Part shown: piece after piece, positions 52,502-63,850 of the stretch
Numbering within the stretch: the first letter of the stretch is position 1
Layout: each line of letters begins with the position of its first letter
Position numbers and translations under genes: made by a program
The notes under the pieces: generated by a model
The model's input: the letters and a program-made list of their open reading frames with translations, nothing else
Told to the model about the DNA's origin: nothing
Databases searched by the model: none
Assembly (NCBI RefSeq): GCF_014303395.1
Contig: NZ_CP060298.1
Location: 2,604,001-2,668,000, forward strand
Source of the DNA: Nakamurella sp. PAMC28650
GTDB lineage: Bacteria; Actinomycetota; Actinomycetes; Mycobacteriales; Nakamurellaceae
Length of the DNA stretch: 64,000 bases
Reading direction: 5' to 3'

Positions 52502-53854
52502 CAGGGCCCCGGCAAAGTCGGGTTGACAATTCTTGAGCTGCGGCGATGGGTTGCGACACGCCGGGAGGGGCGGTTTGCGGGTGGGCGTGGCCCACGGTGA
52601 TGATCATGAAGGTTCTTGAGGCCACTCACTCACAGCCAAGGACCACGCCCGATGTCATCATCACCCAGGTATACCGTCGTTGACCAATTCGACGAAGATG
52701 AGTTCCCCGACATCCCCACGGCGCCGGCGGCGTTGCTCCGAGCCCTGCGATCGGTTCCCGACCCCCGCAGCGCGCGCGGCCGCCGGCACGGCTTGTCCAC
52801 CATTTTGGCGGTGGCCGCGTGCGCGGTGATCGCCGGTGCCCGCTCCTTCGTCGCCATCGCCGAATGGGCCGCCGACACCGCACCAGCAGTATTGGCCAAA
52901 CTTGGCGTATCCAGTGAGAGACCCTGCGAGTCGACGATCCGGCGAACCCTGAACAGGATCAACGCCGACGGTTTGGATGTCATCGTCGGGACCTGGGCCG
53001 CTGTGGTCGCCACCGCGTCGAAAACATTTCAAGTGATCGCAGTCGACGGCAAATCGGTCCGGGGATCCGCCGTGGCCGGCGGCCGGTGCCGACATCTGCT
53101 CTCAGCGCTCACTCACACCGCAGGCCTGGTCCTGGGGCAGTTGGACGTCGATGTCAAAACCAACGAGATCCCCATGTTCGCCGAGCTTTTAGACAACATC
53201 GAGTTGCTCGGTGCGTTGGTCACCGCCGATGCGATGCACTGCCAGAAAATCCATGCCAAGTATCTCGTGGAGCAACGCGGAGCGCATTACCTGCTCACCG
53301 TGAAAGGTAACCAACCGACGCTGCGGCGGCGACTGGCCCAACTCCCATGGAACGACGTCGACGTCACCGACACCCAGAAGGACCGCGGACACGGACGGAT
53401 CGAGAAACGAACCCTCAAAGTCGTCACCATCGCCGCGGGAATTCTGTTTCCGCACGCCGCCCAGGCGATTCAGGTGAGCAGAAAAGTCCGGTCGATCCGA
53501 TCCAAGAAGTGGCATACCGAGACCGTCTACGCGGTCACCGACCTGCACCCGACCCAGGCGTCCGCCGCGCAGCTGGGCACCTGGCTCCGAGGACACTGGT
53601 CGATTGAAAACCGTTTGCACTGGGTCCGGGACGTCACCTTCGGTGAAGACCTGTCCCAGGCCCGCACCGGCAACGGACCCCAGGTCATGGCCACACTACG
53701 AAACCTGGCCATCGGACTTCTTCGACTGGACGGAGCCCGCAACATCGCAGAAGCCGTCCGACATCACGCCCGAGACCCCCACCGACCACCCAAACTCGTG
53801 CTGACCAGCTAAAACAGCCCGACATGAGCGATCTGCGACTTTGCCGGGGCCCTG
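52502..53854 (+). mobile_element. ISAs1-family insertion sequence
   Basis: 1353 bp with perfect 19-bp terminal inverted repeats CAGGGCCCCGGCAAAGTCG (52502-52520) and its complement at 53836-53854. Flanks show no matching target duplication (GACGGGCC left, AGGTCACC right). The right junction falls inside the reading frame of a sugar-binding protein, so the insertion accompanied a deletion. Confidence 0.92.
52652..53812 (+). CDS. ISAs1-family transposase
   Basis: 386 residues from ATG 52652. DDE_Tnp_1-associated N-terminus (LRSVPDPRSARGRRHGLSTI) and catalytic DDE domain (VIAVDGKSVRGS, VTADAMHCQK, YLLTVKGNQP, GHGRIEKRTL, IENRLHWVRDVTFGEDLSQ). Complete; probably able to move the element. Members are also called H-repeat-associated proteins. 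Confidence 0.92.
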   Translation: MSSSPRYTVVDQFDEDEFPDIPTAPAALLRALRSVPDPRSARGRRHGLSTILAVAACAVIAGARSFVAIAEWAADTAPAVLAKLGVSSERPCESTIRRTLNRINADGLDVIVGTWAAVVATASKTFQVIAVDGKSVRGSAVAGGRCRHLLSALTHTAGLVLGQLDVDVKTNEIPMFAELLDNIELLGALVTADAMHCQKIHAKYLVEQRGAHYLLTVKGNQPTLRRRLAQLPWNDVDVTDTQKDRGHGRIEKRTLKVVTIAAGILFPHAAQAIQVSRKVRSIRSKKWHTETVYAVTDLHPTQASAAQLGTWLRGHWSIENRLHWVRDVTFGEDLSQARTGNGPQVMATLRNLAIGLLRLDGARNIAEAVRHHARDPHRPPKLVLTS

Positions 53855-54975
53855 AGGTCACCGTCAACAAGCAGGACGGTGGAGATCCGGCGGTGACCAA
53901 ATTGCTCACCGCGATCAAGGCCGGCAGTGGCGCCCCCGATCTGATGCAGGCCGAATACCAGAAGATCCCGACGCTGGTCTCCGCCAATGCCCTGACCGAT
54001 ATCTCCAAGGACGTCGACCCGACGGTGAAGAATGATTTCCCCGCCTCGGTCTGGAACTCCGTCACGCTGGGATCTGCTGCGCTGTATGCGGTTCCGCAGG
54101 ACTCCGGCCCGATGGAGTTCTACTACCGCGCGGATCTCTTCGCGAAGTACGGGCTGTCCGTCCCGACCACCTGGGACGAGTACGCGGCGACGGCCAAGAA
54201 ACTGCACGCGGCCGATCCGAAGGCCTACCTCGGCACGTTCTCGGCGTCCGACGCCGGTTGGTTCACCGGGCTGACGCAGCAGGCCGGCGCCTCGTGGTGG
54301 GGCGTGGACGGCAATTCCTGGTCCGTGGCGATCAACTCCGACGCGAGCAGGAAGGTCGCGTCGTACTGGGGCGGACTGGTCGCCAGCGGCGACATCGACA
54401 ACAAGCCGATGTACACGCCGGCGTGGAACGCAGCGTTGAACAACGGCACCCAGGCGGGGTGGATCAGCGCGATCTGGGCGCCGAGCGTCCTCGTCGGGAA
54501 TGCCGCCTCGACGGCCGGGAAATGGAAGATGGCGCCTTTGCCGCAGTGGGATCCGGCCAAGCCGGCCACCGGCAACTGGGGCGGGTCCAGCATCGCTGTG
54601 ACAAGTCAGAGCAAGCACGCCGCCGAGGCCGCCAAATTCGCGACCTGGATGAACACCGACCCGACCGCGACCAAGGCCCTGGCCCAGGTGATGGGTGTCT
54701 ACCCTGCGTCCACCTCGGCCCAGAAGACCGCTCTGACCAGCCCACCGGCCTTCTTCTCCAACCAGGCGGATTTCTACGCCGTGGCGGCGAAGGTCGCAGC
54801 GACCGCTGCGCCTTTCACCTACGGTCCGAACGTGAACGTCGCGTTCAGCGCCTACAACGACCAGTTCGGCAAGGCGGCGGAGGCCAAATCGCAGCAGGGC
54901 TTCCTCGATGCGCTGACCAGCATGCAGAACACCACCGTTGCGGACATGAAGAACACCGGTTTCACCGTCAAGTAG
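53855..54975 (+). pseudogene. Sugar ABC substrate-binding protein, 5' end removed by IS
   Basis: From the IS edge the frame reads EVTVNKQDGGDPAVTKLLTA, GSGAPDLMQAEYQKIP, then a normal SBP_bac_1 protein to DMKNTGFTVK. The first about 60 residues, including signal peptide and lipobox, are absent. An ATG at 53824 inside the IS end is in frame and would give a cytoplasmic 383-residue product, useless for uptake. The permeases follow 89 bp later. Confidence 0.88.
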
Positions 54976-55063
54976 GCGTCGCCGGCACTGCATTCACTCG
55001 TAGACCTCGTCGGTAGAAGACGGGACCCCGCCACATGAGTTCTCCCCAGGTGAAGAAGAGGAT

Positions 55064-56041
55064 ATGACGACCACCGCGCCCGCCCCGCCCATCACCGTCG
55101 CCCCCTCCGCCGGGCGGATCAATCCGCCGCCCGGCCGTTGGCGCGGGGCGGGCGCGCCCTACCTGTTCCTGGCTCCGGCCATCGTGTTGTTCACCGCGTT
55201 CCTGGCCGCGCCGATCGGTTACACGATCTATCTCAGTTTCCGGGCCAGCAAGGTGTCTGGCCTCGGTCTCGGTCTGAACGCCCGACGGGAGGTGTGGGCC
55301 GGACTGGCCAACTATCGTCAGGCCCTCGGTGATCCCGATTTCCTCGCCAGCGTCCGGCGTGTCGGCCTGTACGGGTTGATCCTGGTTCCGACCATGATGG
55401 GTCTGGCGCTGTTGTTCGCGCTGCTGCTGGACTCGAAACGGACCCGGGCCAAGAGCTTCACCCGGATCGCGATCTTCCTTCCCTATGCGGTGCCGGCCGT
55501 CATCGCCTCGCTGCTGTGGGGGTTTCTGTATCTTCCCGATGTCAGTCCGTTCGTCTATCTACTGCAGAAGGCCGGGATCAACTCACCGGACATCCTGTCC
55601 TCCGGCGGCATCATCTTCGCGGTGGCCAACATCGCGCTGTGGGGCGGGACCGGCTTCAACATGATCGTGCTCTACACCTCCCTGAAGACCATTCCGGCGG
55701 ACCTCTCCGAGGCGGCCATGATCGATGGAGCCTCCGAGGTCCAGATCGCCCTGCGCATCAAGATTCCGATGGTGATGCCGTCATTGGTGATGACCTTCAT
55801 CTTCTCGATGATCGCCACCCTGCAGGTGTTCGCCGAGCCGAATACGCTCAAGCCGCTGACCAACACCATCTCCAGCACGTGGACCCCGCTGATGAAGGTG
55901 TACCGCGACGCGTTCATCCGCAACGACATCTACTCCGCGGCAGCGACCTCGGTGATCATCGCCCTGGCCACCATCGCCCTGTCCTTCGGCCTGCTCAAAT
56001 TCGTCGGCCGGCGAGCCTTCAACCAGGAATCGGGAAGATGA
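55064..56041 (+). CDS. MalF-type sugar ABC permease
   Basis: 325 residues with six helices; the first is YLFLAPAIVLFTAFLAAPIG. The EAA loop is EAAMIDGASEVQIALRIKIPM. ATG 55064. It partners MalG-like 56038 and would need a binding protein and an unlinked MsiK-type ATPase; none is encoded here. The stop overlaps the next ATG. Confidence 0.92.
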   Translation: MTTTAPAPPITVAPSAGRINPPPGRWRGAGAPYLFLAPAIVLFTAFLAAPIGYTIYLSFRASKVSGLGLGLNARREVWAGLANYRQALGDPDFLASVRRVGLYGLILVPTMMGLALLFALLLDSKRTRAKSFTRIAIFLPYAVPAVIASLLWGFLYLPDVSPFVYLLQKAGINSPDILSSGGIIFAVANIALWGGTGFNMIVLYTSLKTIPADLSEAAMIDGASEVQIALRIKIPMVMPSLVMTFIFSMIATLQVFAEPNTLKPLTNTISSTWTPLMKVYRDAFIRNDIYSAAATSVIIALATIALSFGLLKFVGRRAFNQESGR

Positions 56042-56922
56042 CCACGACCCAGGCGCACTCCGGTGCGGACCCCGACACCGGCGTGCGCCGGATCCGCCGA
56101 TCCTCGCCACTGGCCACCGCCGCCCTGCTGATCGGTGCGGCCTACTGCCTCGTCCCGGTGCTCTGGGTCGTCGTGGCGTCGACCAAGAGTGCCTCGGAGT
56201 TGTTCTCCTCGTTCACCTTTGCGCCCTCGTCCCACCTGTTCGGCAACATCCACGACCTGTCGGCCTACCGCGGCGGACTCTACTGGCGGTGGATGGCCAA
56301 CACGTTGCTCTACGCCGGCGGCGGCGCCCTGCTGTCCACGGTCGTCTCGGCGATGGCGGGCTTCGCGCTGGCCAAGTACACGTTCCCCGGCAAGAACATC
56401 GCCTTCAACCTGATGCTGGCGGGGGTGCTGGTCCCTGGCGTGATCCTGGCCATCCCGCAGTACTTCCTGCTGGCCAAGGTCGGGATGACGAACTCTTACC
56501 TGTCCGTCCTGCTGCCCAGCATCATCAGTCCCTACGGCATCTACCTGGCGCGGATCTTCGCCGCTGCCTCCGTCCCGGACGAGGTGCTCGAATCGGCAAG
56601 GGCCGAGGGTGCCAACGACGCACGCCTGTTCTTCGACATCGCGCTCCCGATGATGCGGACCGGCCTGGTGACGGTGTTCCTCTTCCAGTTCGTCGGCATC
56701 TGGAACAACTACATGCTGCCGTACATCATGCTGGGCGACGATCGACTGCTCCCGATCACGGTCGGACTCTCCGGACTGCTCAACCAGGGAGCGAGCCAGC
56801 CGGCGATGTACACCTCCGTCATCACCGGCGCGCTGTTGTCCATCCTCCCGCTCATCGCGCTGTTCCTGGGATTGCAGAGATTCTGGCAGGTCGATCTCTC
56901 GGCCGGCGCGGTCAAGGGCTGA
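56038..56922 (+). CDS. MalG-type sugar ABC permease
   Basis: 294 residues, ATG 56038 overlapping the previous stop (ATGA). Helices and the EAA loop ESARAEGANDARLFFDIALPMM are typical. Followed after 12 bp by the LacI gene, so probably one transcript. Confidence 0.92.
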   Translation: MTTTQAHSGADPDTGVRRIRRSSPLATAALLIGAAYCLVPVLWVVVASTKSASELFSSFTFAPSSHLFGNIHDLSAYRGGLYWRWMANTLLYAGGGALLSTVVSAMAGFALAKYTFPGKNIAFNLMLAGVLVPGVILAIPQYFLLAKVGMTNSYLSVLLPSIISPYGIYLARIFAAASVPDEVLESARAEGANDARLFFDIALPMMRTGLVTVFLFQFVGIWNNYMLPYIMLGDDRLLPITVGLSGLLNQGASQPAMYTSVITGALLSILPLIALFLGLQRFWQVDLSAGAVKG

Positions 56923-56934
56923 ACGTCGTCCGTC

Positions 56935-57975
56935 ATGCATGAGCCGCTAGTGTCGGTGAACGTGGAACCGGTCAATCGACGTAAACGACCGACCATCCGT
57001 GATGTGGCCGAAGCCGCCGGCGTGTCGAGGGGCACCGTGTCGCGGGTGCTCAACGGTGGTCACCTGGTCAGCCCTGCTGCTCTCGAGGCTGTTCGGGAGG
57101 CCATGGCGCGCAGTGGTTATCAAGCCAACCCGCACGCCAGGTCGCTCAAGTCGGGGCGGGCCAACTCGGTGGCGTTCCTGCTCACCGAACCGCAACATCT
57201 GTTGTTCGAGGACCCGAACTTCGCCGTGCTGGTCCGCGGCGCGGCCACTGCGCTGTCCGATCGGGACTGTTCCCTGGTCCTGATGATCGCGGGTAGCAAG
57301 ACCGAGCGGCGCCGGACCCTGGAATACCTGACCGGCGGCCACGTCGACGGCGTGCTGCTGATCTCCAGCCATTCCGGGGACACCCTGGCCACCCAGTTGC
57401 TGCAGGCCGGCCTCCCGGTGGTGGCGTGCGGGCGGCCCCTCGGTCTGCAGGGCAAGTTCGGGTACGTGGCGGCCGACGATCGGCAGGGCGGCCGGCTCAT
57501 CACCGAACATCTCCTCGAGCGGGGTCATCGACGGATCGGCACGATCACCGGGCCGATGGACACCTCCGGCGGGGTGGACAGGTTGGAGGGATACCGGCAG
57601 GCGCTCGGCGACCGGTACGACGAACGACTGGTGGTGCACGGTGACTACAGCCGGGCCGGTGGGGCGGCCGGCATGCAGGCGCTGCTGGGGGTGGAACCGG
57701 AGCTGGATGCGGTGTTCGTCGGGTCGGACCTGATGGCCGCCGGCGCGTTGGGCGTCCTGAACGCCCGTGGCATCCCGGTGCCGGGCGGCGTTGCCCTCGC
57801 CGGCTTCGACGACTCCGGCCTGGCCGCGACCTTGGAACCCGCACTGACGACCGTCAACCAACCCCTGGACACGATCAGCCGCGAGATGGTCCGGATGCTG
57901 CTGGACATGGTGGCCGGAGGGCCGGCGATGGGCATCACCGTCCCGACCTCGGTGGTGCTGCGCGCGAGCGCCTGA
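56935..57975 (+). CDS. LacI-family transcriptional regulator
   Basis: 346 residues; HTH TIRDVAEAAGVSRGTVSRVL, then effector domain with AADDRQGGRLITEHLLERGH and LAGFDDSGLAATLEPALTTVNQP. Last gene of the MalFG-type locus and likely its regulator. The operator normally lies before the binding-protein gene; that DNA has been lost to the IS deletion. Confidence 0.9.
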   Translation: MHEPLVSVNVEPVNRRKRPTIRDVAEAAGVSRGTVSRVLNGGHLVSPAALEAVREAMARSGYQANPHARSLKSGRANSVAFLLTEPQHLLFEDPNFAVLVRGAATALSDRDCSLVLMIAGSKTERRRTLEYLTGGHVDGVLLISSHSGDTLATQLLQAGLPVVACGRPLGLQGKFGYVAADDRQGGRLITEHLLERGHRRIGTITGPMDTSGGVDRLEGYRQALGDRYDERLVVHGDYSRAGGAAGMQALLGVEPELDAVFVGSDLMAAGALGVLNARGIPVPGGVALAGFDDSGLAATLEPALTTVNQPLDTISREMVRMLLDMVAGGPAMGITVPTSVVLRASA

Positions 57976-59334
<1,359 letters not shown>

Positions 59335-59339
59335 AACTG

Positions 59340-61817
59340 ATGCGTACGCCCGTTGAATGGCTCGCCGAATACGTCTCGCTGCCGGTCGGCACCACGGCCG
59401 CCGAGGTTGCGGATGCCCTGCTGCGCGTCGGGTTCGAGGTGGAGGACATCCACACCGTGCCAGAGACGACCGGCGACCTGGTGGTCGGTCAGGTGCTGAG
59501 CATCGAGGAACTGACCGAGTTCAAGAAGCCGATCCGGTTCGTCAGCGTCGACGTCGGCCCCGGGCACGGGCCGGACGGTTCGGACCAGCCCCGCGAGATC
59601 ATCTGCGGGGCAAGAAACTTCACCGTCGGCGACAAGGTGGTGATCGCGCTGCCCGGCTCCGTGCTGCCCGGAGGTTTCGCGATCGCCTCGCGCAGCACCT
59701 ACGGTCACATCTCGGACGGGATGATCTGCTCCGTCCGGGAACTCGGTATCGGGACCGAGCACGACGGGATCCTGGTGATCGATGCCGACACCGAGATCGG
59801 AATCGACGCACGGGATCTGATTGGCTCGCACGACGCGACCATCGAGTTGGCCATCACCGCCGACCGCGGCTACGCCCTGTCCATCCGGGGCCTGGCGCGG
59901 GAAGCCGGCGCCGCCTTCGACGTCCCGTTCGTCGACCCGGCGGCCGTCGCCGTCCCCGGCCGTGACGGGGCCGGCTGGCCCGTCACCATCGCCGATCCCG
60001 GCTGCGGCCGCTTCGTGACGGTGCGAGTCAGCGGCATCGACCCGACCGTTCCGTCCCCGTTCTGGATCCGTCGTCGTCTGCAGGCGGCCGGGATCAGAAG
60101 CATCTCGCTGGCCGTCGACGTGACGAACTACGTGATGATCGAGCTCGGACATCCGTTGCACGCCTTCGACTCCGGAAGGCTCACCGGTGACATCACGGTG
60201 CGCCGGGCCCTCGCGGGAGAGAAGCTGAAGACCCTCGACGGCAGTCTTCGCACCCTGGCGGCGGAGGATCTGCTCGTCACCGACGAGTCCGGTCCGATCT
60301 CGATGGCCGGCATCATGGGCGGCGAGTCGACCGAGATCTCCGACTCCACCACCGATGTGGTGATCGAGGCGGCGTACTGGGATCCGGTCTTCATCTCCCG
60401 TGCGGCCCGGCGCCACAAGCTGCCCAGCGAGGCGTCCCGACGTTTCGAACGTGGTGTCGATCCGGCGATCTCCGCCGTCGCGGCGGAAGCCGCGGCCCAG
60501 TTGCTGACCCGTTATGCCGGTGGAAGTGTCGTCGGGCGTTCCGACGTGCTCGGCACCCTCCCGGTCGCCCCGGTCATCCCGCTGCCGGGGGGTGAGTCGG
60601 CCCGACTTGCCGGTCGTCCGTACGAGAGGAGCGCGGTGGTCGGGCGGCTCGAACAGGTCGGCTGCACGATCGCGGACCCACAGGCCGATCCCCTGCAGGT
60701 GACGCCGCCGTCCTGGCGCCCTGACCTGACCAGGCCCGCCGACCTGGTCGAGGAGGTGGCCAGGCTGGAGGACTACGCAACCATCCCGTCGGTGCTGCCG
60801 GGCGCCCCGGCGGGGACCGGACTCACCGGCGCCCAACTCCGTGAGCGAGGCATCTCCGACGATCTGGCCGCGGCCGGACTCACCGAGGTGCTGGCCTTCC
60901 CGTTCGTCGGGATCGCCGATTTCGACGCGCTCGGGCTGGCGGCCGACGACGTCCGCCGGTCCACGAAGGTGCTGGTCAACCCGCTCGACGCCGAGCGTCC
61001 CGCGATGCGCACCACTCTGCTCCCTGGGTTGCTGGATGCCGTCACCCGCAACATCTCCCGCGGTGCGCGAGACCTCTCCTTCTACGAGATCGGGCAGGTC
61101 TTCCTGCCGCGTGCCGACGCTCCGCGGCCGATCCACGTCGGCGTCGATCGGCGTCCCACGCAGCCCGAACTCGACCTGCTGGACGCGAGTCTTCCGCTGC
61201 AGCCCAGGCACGTCGCGGTCGTGCTGGCCGGTGCGTTCGAGCGGCCCGGCTGGTGGGGCGGCGGTCGGGACGGGTCGTGGGCCGACGCCATCGAGATCGC
61301 CAGGCGGATCGGCCTGACCGCCGGTGTCGACCTGCGGGTGGTGCCGGCCGAGCAGGCGCCGTGGCACCCGGGTCGATGCGCGTCGATCCGGGTGGCCGAC
61401 CGGATCATCGGCTACGCGGGCGAGCTGCACCCCGGGGTGGTCGAACGACTCGGTCTGCCGGCCCGTTCGGCGGTCCTGGAGATCGATCTGGACGCGCTGC
61501 CGGCGCGGGCGACTCCGGTGGCGCCGCGGATCTCCCCGTTCCCGCCCGTGCATCTGGACGTCGCGCTGGTGGTGACGAAGGAGGCGCTCGCACAGGACGT
61601 GACCGACGCCCTGGTGGCCGGTGGCGGCGATCTGCTGGAGTCGGTGCGGCTGTTCGACGTCTACTCCGGCGACCAGGTCGCGGGCGGATCCAAGTCGCTG
61701 GCCTTCGCCCTCGTGGTCCGGGCCCCCGACCGCACCCTGACCGCCGCCGACGCCCTCGCCGTCCGCGACGCCGCAGTGGCCCGCGCCGCCGCCAGCACCG
61801 GCGCCACCCTCCGCTGA
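59340..61817 (+). CDS. pheT: Phenylalanine-tRNA ligase beta subunit
   Basis: 825 residues from ATG 59340 (AAGGAG 11 bases before). Domains in order: tRNA-binding OB-fold at about 40-160 (ICGARNF), B3/B4 editing domain around 210-400 (FDSGRL, GIMGGESTEIS), B5, catalytic-like core, and the C-terminal FDX-ACB anticodon-binding domain (FPPVHLDVALVVTKEAL). Normal length for bacterial PheT. Confidence 0.97.
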   Translation: MRTPVEWLAEYVSLPVGTTAAEVADALLRVGFEVEDIHTVPETTGDLVVGQVLSIEELTEFKKPIRFVSVDVGPGHGPDGSDQPREIICGARNFTVGDKVVIALPGSVLPGGFAIASRSTYGHISDGMICSVRELGIGTEHDGILVIDADTEIGIDARDLIGSHDATIELAITADRGYALSIRGLAREAGAAFDVPFVDPAAVAVPGRDGAGWPVTIADPGCGRFVTVRVSGIDPTVPSPFWIRRRLQAAGIRSISLAVDVTNYVMIELGHPLHAFDSGRLTGDITVRRALAGEKLKTLDGSLRTLAAEDLLVTDESGPISMAGIMGGESTEISDSTTDVVIEAAYWDPVFISRAARRHKLPSEASRRFERGVDPAISAVAAEAAAQLLTRYAGGSVVGRSDVLGTLPVAPVIPLPGGESARLAGRPYERSAVVGRLEQVGCTIADPQADPLQVTPPSWRPDLTRPADLVEEVARLEDYATIPSVLPGAPAGTGLTGAQLRERGISDDLAAAGLTEVLAFPFVGIADFDALGLAADDVRRSTKVLVNPLDAERPAMRTTLLPGLLDAVTRNISRGARDLSFYEIGQVFLPRADAPRPIHVGVDRRPTQPELDLLDASLPLQPRHVAVVLAGAFERPGWWGGGRDGSWADAIEIARRIGLTAGVDLRVVPAEQAPWHPGRCASIRVADRIIGYAGELHPGVVERLGLPARSAVLEIDLDALPARATPVAPRISPFPPVHLDVALVVTKEALAQDVTDALVAGGGDLLESVRLFDVYSGDQVAGGSKSLAFALVVRAPDRTLTAADALAVRDAAVARAAASTGATLR

Positions 61818-61884
61818 CCCCCGCTCGCTGACTCCTGCTGCCCCTGGCTGCCCGGGCTGTCCGACGGCTCGGGCTCGGGGTTGG

Positions 61885-61974
61885 CGTGGATCAACTTCGC
61901 AGGCATGGGCGAAAGTGATGACTTCTGTCCCACCCGTCCCAAAAGGGGGAAGTTGATCCATGCAGCCGGGTGGA
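61885..61974. repeat. Palindromic repeat element, copy C
   Basis: GCGTGGATCAACTTCGC at the left pairs with AAGTTGATCCATGC at the right; between them is GTGATGACTTCTGTCCCACC and CGTCCCA, the core shared with copies A and B (32145, 33332). It lies in the 263-bp gap after pheT and, unlike A and B, its arms are single. Confidence 0.75.
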
Positions 61975-62080
61975 CGTCGATCCACACATCCGGCGGCAGG
62001 CGGACCCCGGCGGGCCGACCGGAGCCCGACTCGCGTCGGTGGACTGGGTGATCGGCCGGTAGGGATGCCAGGATGGATCC

Positions 62081-62665
62081 ATGGCATCGCAGTTACCACC
62101 CGACCTGTCCCGAAAGATCCGCAAGGCGGGCTACTACCCGGCCTTCGTCACCGACGTCCTGGACATCGCCCTCGCCGACGAGCACGTCGACACCCACCTG
62201 GTGCATCTGGAGACGACCTTCGACGTGGAGACGATCCGGCGACACCTGTCCGTGGTGGCGCTGACGCCGACCAGGCTGATCTTCGTGCACGCCGATGATC
62301 ACGGCGGCGACGAGGAGCACGGCGAGCAGTCGCACGGCATCGCCACCAGCGAGTCCGTTCCGCTGTCCGCGGTCAAGACGGTGATGGTGACCCACGTGGT
62401 GCCGGACCCCGAGAAGTACAAGGCCGGCAGCCTCGGTCGCGAGGTCACCGTGACGATCGGCTGGGGGGCGGTGGCGCGTCTCGATCTGGAGCCGGCCACG
62501 TGCGGTGATCCAGGGTGTGAAGCCGACCACGGGTACACGGGATCGATGACCGGGGACGACCTCTCCCTTCGGATCAGCGCCGACGCAGAGGGCGAGAACG
62601 AACTTGCGGACGCGCTGGCCTTCGCCAGGTTCCTGTCCGCAGCCACCGCGGCGTCCCGCGTATGA
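62081..62665 (+). CDS. DUF5998-family protein
   Basis: 194 residues. IRKAGYYPAFVTDVLDIALA, VVALTPTRLIFVHADDHGGD, VTIGWGAVARLDLEPATC and CGDPGCEADHGYTGSMT are recognised as DUF5998, an actinobacterial family that often stands next to an alkaline-phosphatase-superfamily gene, as here. Function unknown. ATG at 62081 follows AGGATGG. Confidence 0.9.
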   Translation: MASQLPPDLSRKIRKAGYYPAFVTDVLDIALADEHVDTHLVHLETTFDVETIRRHLSVVALTPTRLIFVHADDHGGDEEHGEQSHGIATSESVPLSAVKTVMVTHVVPDPEKYKAGSLGREVTVTIGWGAVARLDLEPATCGDPGCEADHGYTGSMTGDDLSLRISADAEGENELADALAFARFLSAATAASRV

Positions 62666-62720
62666 GAACGCCGGTCCACCGCCCGTTGTGCTCCGATCGC
62701 ATGTCATGCCGGAGCCGGCG

Positions 62721-63833
62721 ATGACCTCGCCCCTCGCCCCGGTCTACGACGCGTCCGCGCTGGGTGCGCTGTTGCCCGGGGTGGCGGCATCGCTCGGTGT
62801 GGCGACCTCCCTGCCGTCGGTCGCACTGCCGCCCGCCGAACGGGTCTGCGTGGTGCTGATCGATGGTCTCGGAGACCGTCTGCTCACCGACAATGCCTCG
62901 GACGCACCATTTCTGGCCTCCCTGCAGCGGTCCGTCCTGCGGGCGGGTTGCCCGAGTACGACGGCCACCTCGATGGGTTCGTTCGGCACCGGGCTCCCGC
63001 CCGGCCGTCACGGCCTTGTCGGGTACCAGGTGATGGATCCCCATCGCGGCGTGCTGCTCAACGAGCTGCGCTGGGACCCGGCCGTCGATCCCTACGCATG
63101 GCAGCCGTATCCGACCGTCTTCGAGATCCTGGTCTCGGCCGGGGTGGCCTGCACGGCGATCGGCAATCCGGAGTTCAAGGGCACCGGCCTGACGGTGGCC
63201 GCGTTGCGGGGGCCCAACTTCGTCGGCCTCGAAAAGCTGCACGACCGGGTCAACGCGGCGGTCGCCGCGCTCGCGCAGCCGGGTCTGGCCTACCTCTACT
63301 GGGGGCAGGTCGACACGGCCGGGCACGTCAACGGGGTGCGCAGCAGGGGTTGGCTCAGCACCCTGCGGGAGGTCGACGAGGCCGTCGCCCGATTGGCCCG
63401 GCTGCTCCCGACCGGCACCTTGCTCGTCGTCAGCGCAGATCACGGAATGGTGGATGTCCCACCGGGGTTCCGCGTCGATCTGGCCGACAGACGTGACCTG
63501 CAAACAGGTATCGACGTCCTGGCCGGCGAGGCCAGGTTCGCCCAGGCCTATTGTTCCGCCGGTGCCGCCGTCAGCGTGGCGGCCAGGCTCACCGATGCCT
63601 TCGGCTCCAGGGCCTGGGTGCGGACGCGTGAGCAGGCCATCGCTGCGGGCTGGTTCGGACCGGTGGACGACCGCGTCCTCGGCCGGATCGGTGACGTGGT
63701 CATCGCCGCTGCCGAGCAGTTCGTCTTCGTCGATTCCAGAACCGCTGCGGCACACGAACTCAAGCTCATCGGCCAGCACGGTTCGCTCACCGACGACGAA
63801 CAGGTCGTGCCCCTGCTGCAGTACATCGCCTGA
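62721..63833 (+). CDS. Alkaline-phosphatase-superfamily phosphodiesterase/nucleotide pyrophosphatase
   Basis: 370 residues from ATG 62721, with GGAG 8 bases upstream (62706 is a second choice). [12 protein letters not shown] supplies the first metal Asp, [14 protein letters not shown] the Thr nucleophile, and VSADHGMVD the later metal-binding Asp-His. These are the NPP/type I phosphodiesterase motifs. No signal peptide. Conserved partner of DUF5998, so it may hydrolyse a nucleotide or phosphodiester linked to that gene's role. Confidence 0.88.
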   Translation: MTSPLAPVYDASALGALLPGVAASLGVATSLPSVALPPAERVCVVLIDGLGDRLLTDNASDAPFLASLQRSVLRAGCPSTTATSMGSFGTGLPPGRHGLVGYQVMDPHRGVLLNELRWDPAVDPYAWQPYPTVFEILVSAGVACTAIGNPEFKGTGLTVAALRGPNFVGLEKLHDRVNAAVAALAQPGLAYLYWGQVDTAGHVNGVRSRGWLSTLREVDEAVARLARLLPTGTLLVVSADHGMVDVPPGFRVDLADRRDLQTGIDVLAGEARFAQAYCSAGAAVSVAARLTDAFGSRAWVRTREQAIAAGWFGPVDDRVLGRIGDVVIAAAEQFVFVDSRTAAAHELKLIGQHGSLTDDEQVVPLLQYIA

Positions 63834-63850
63834 CCAGAATGGAGAACAAG

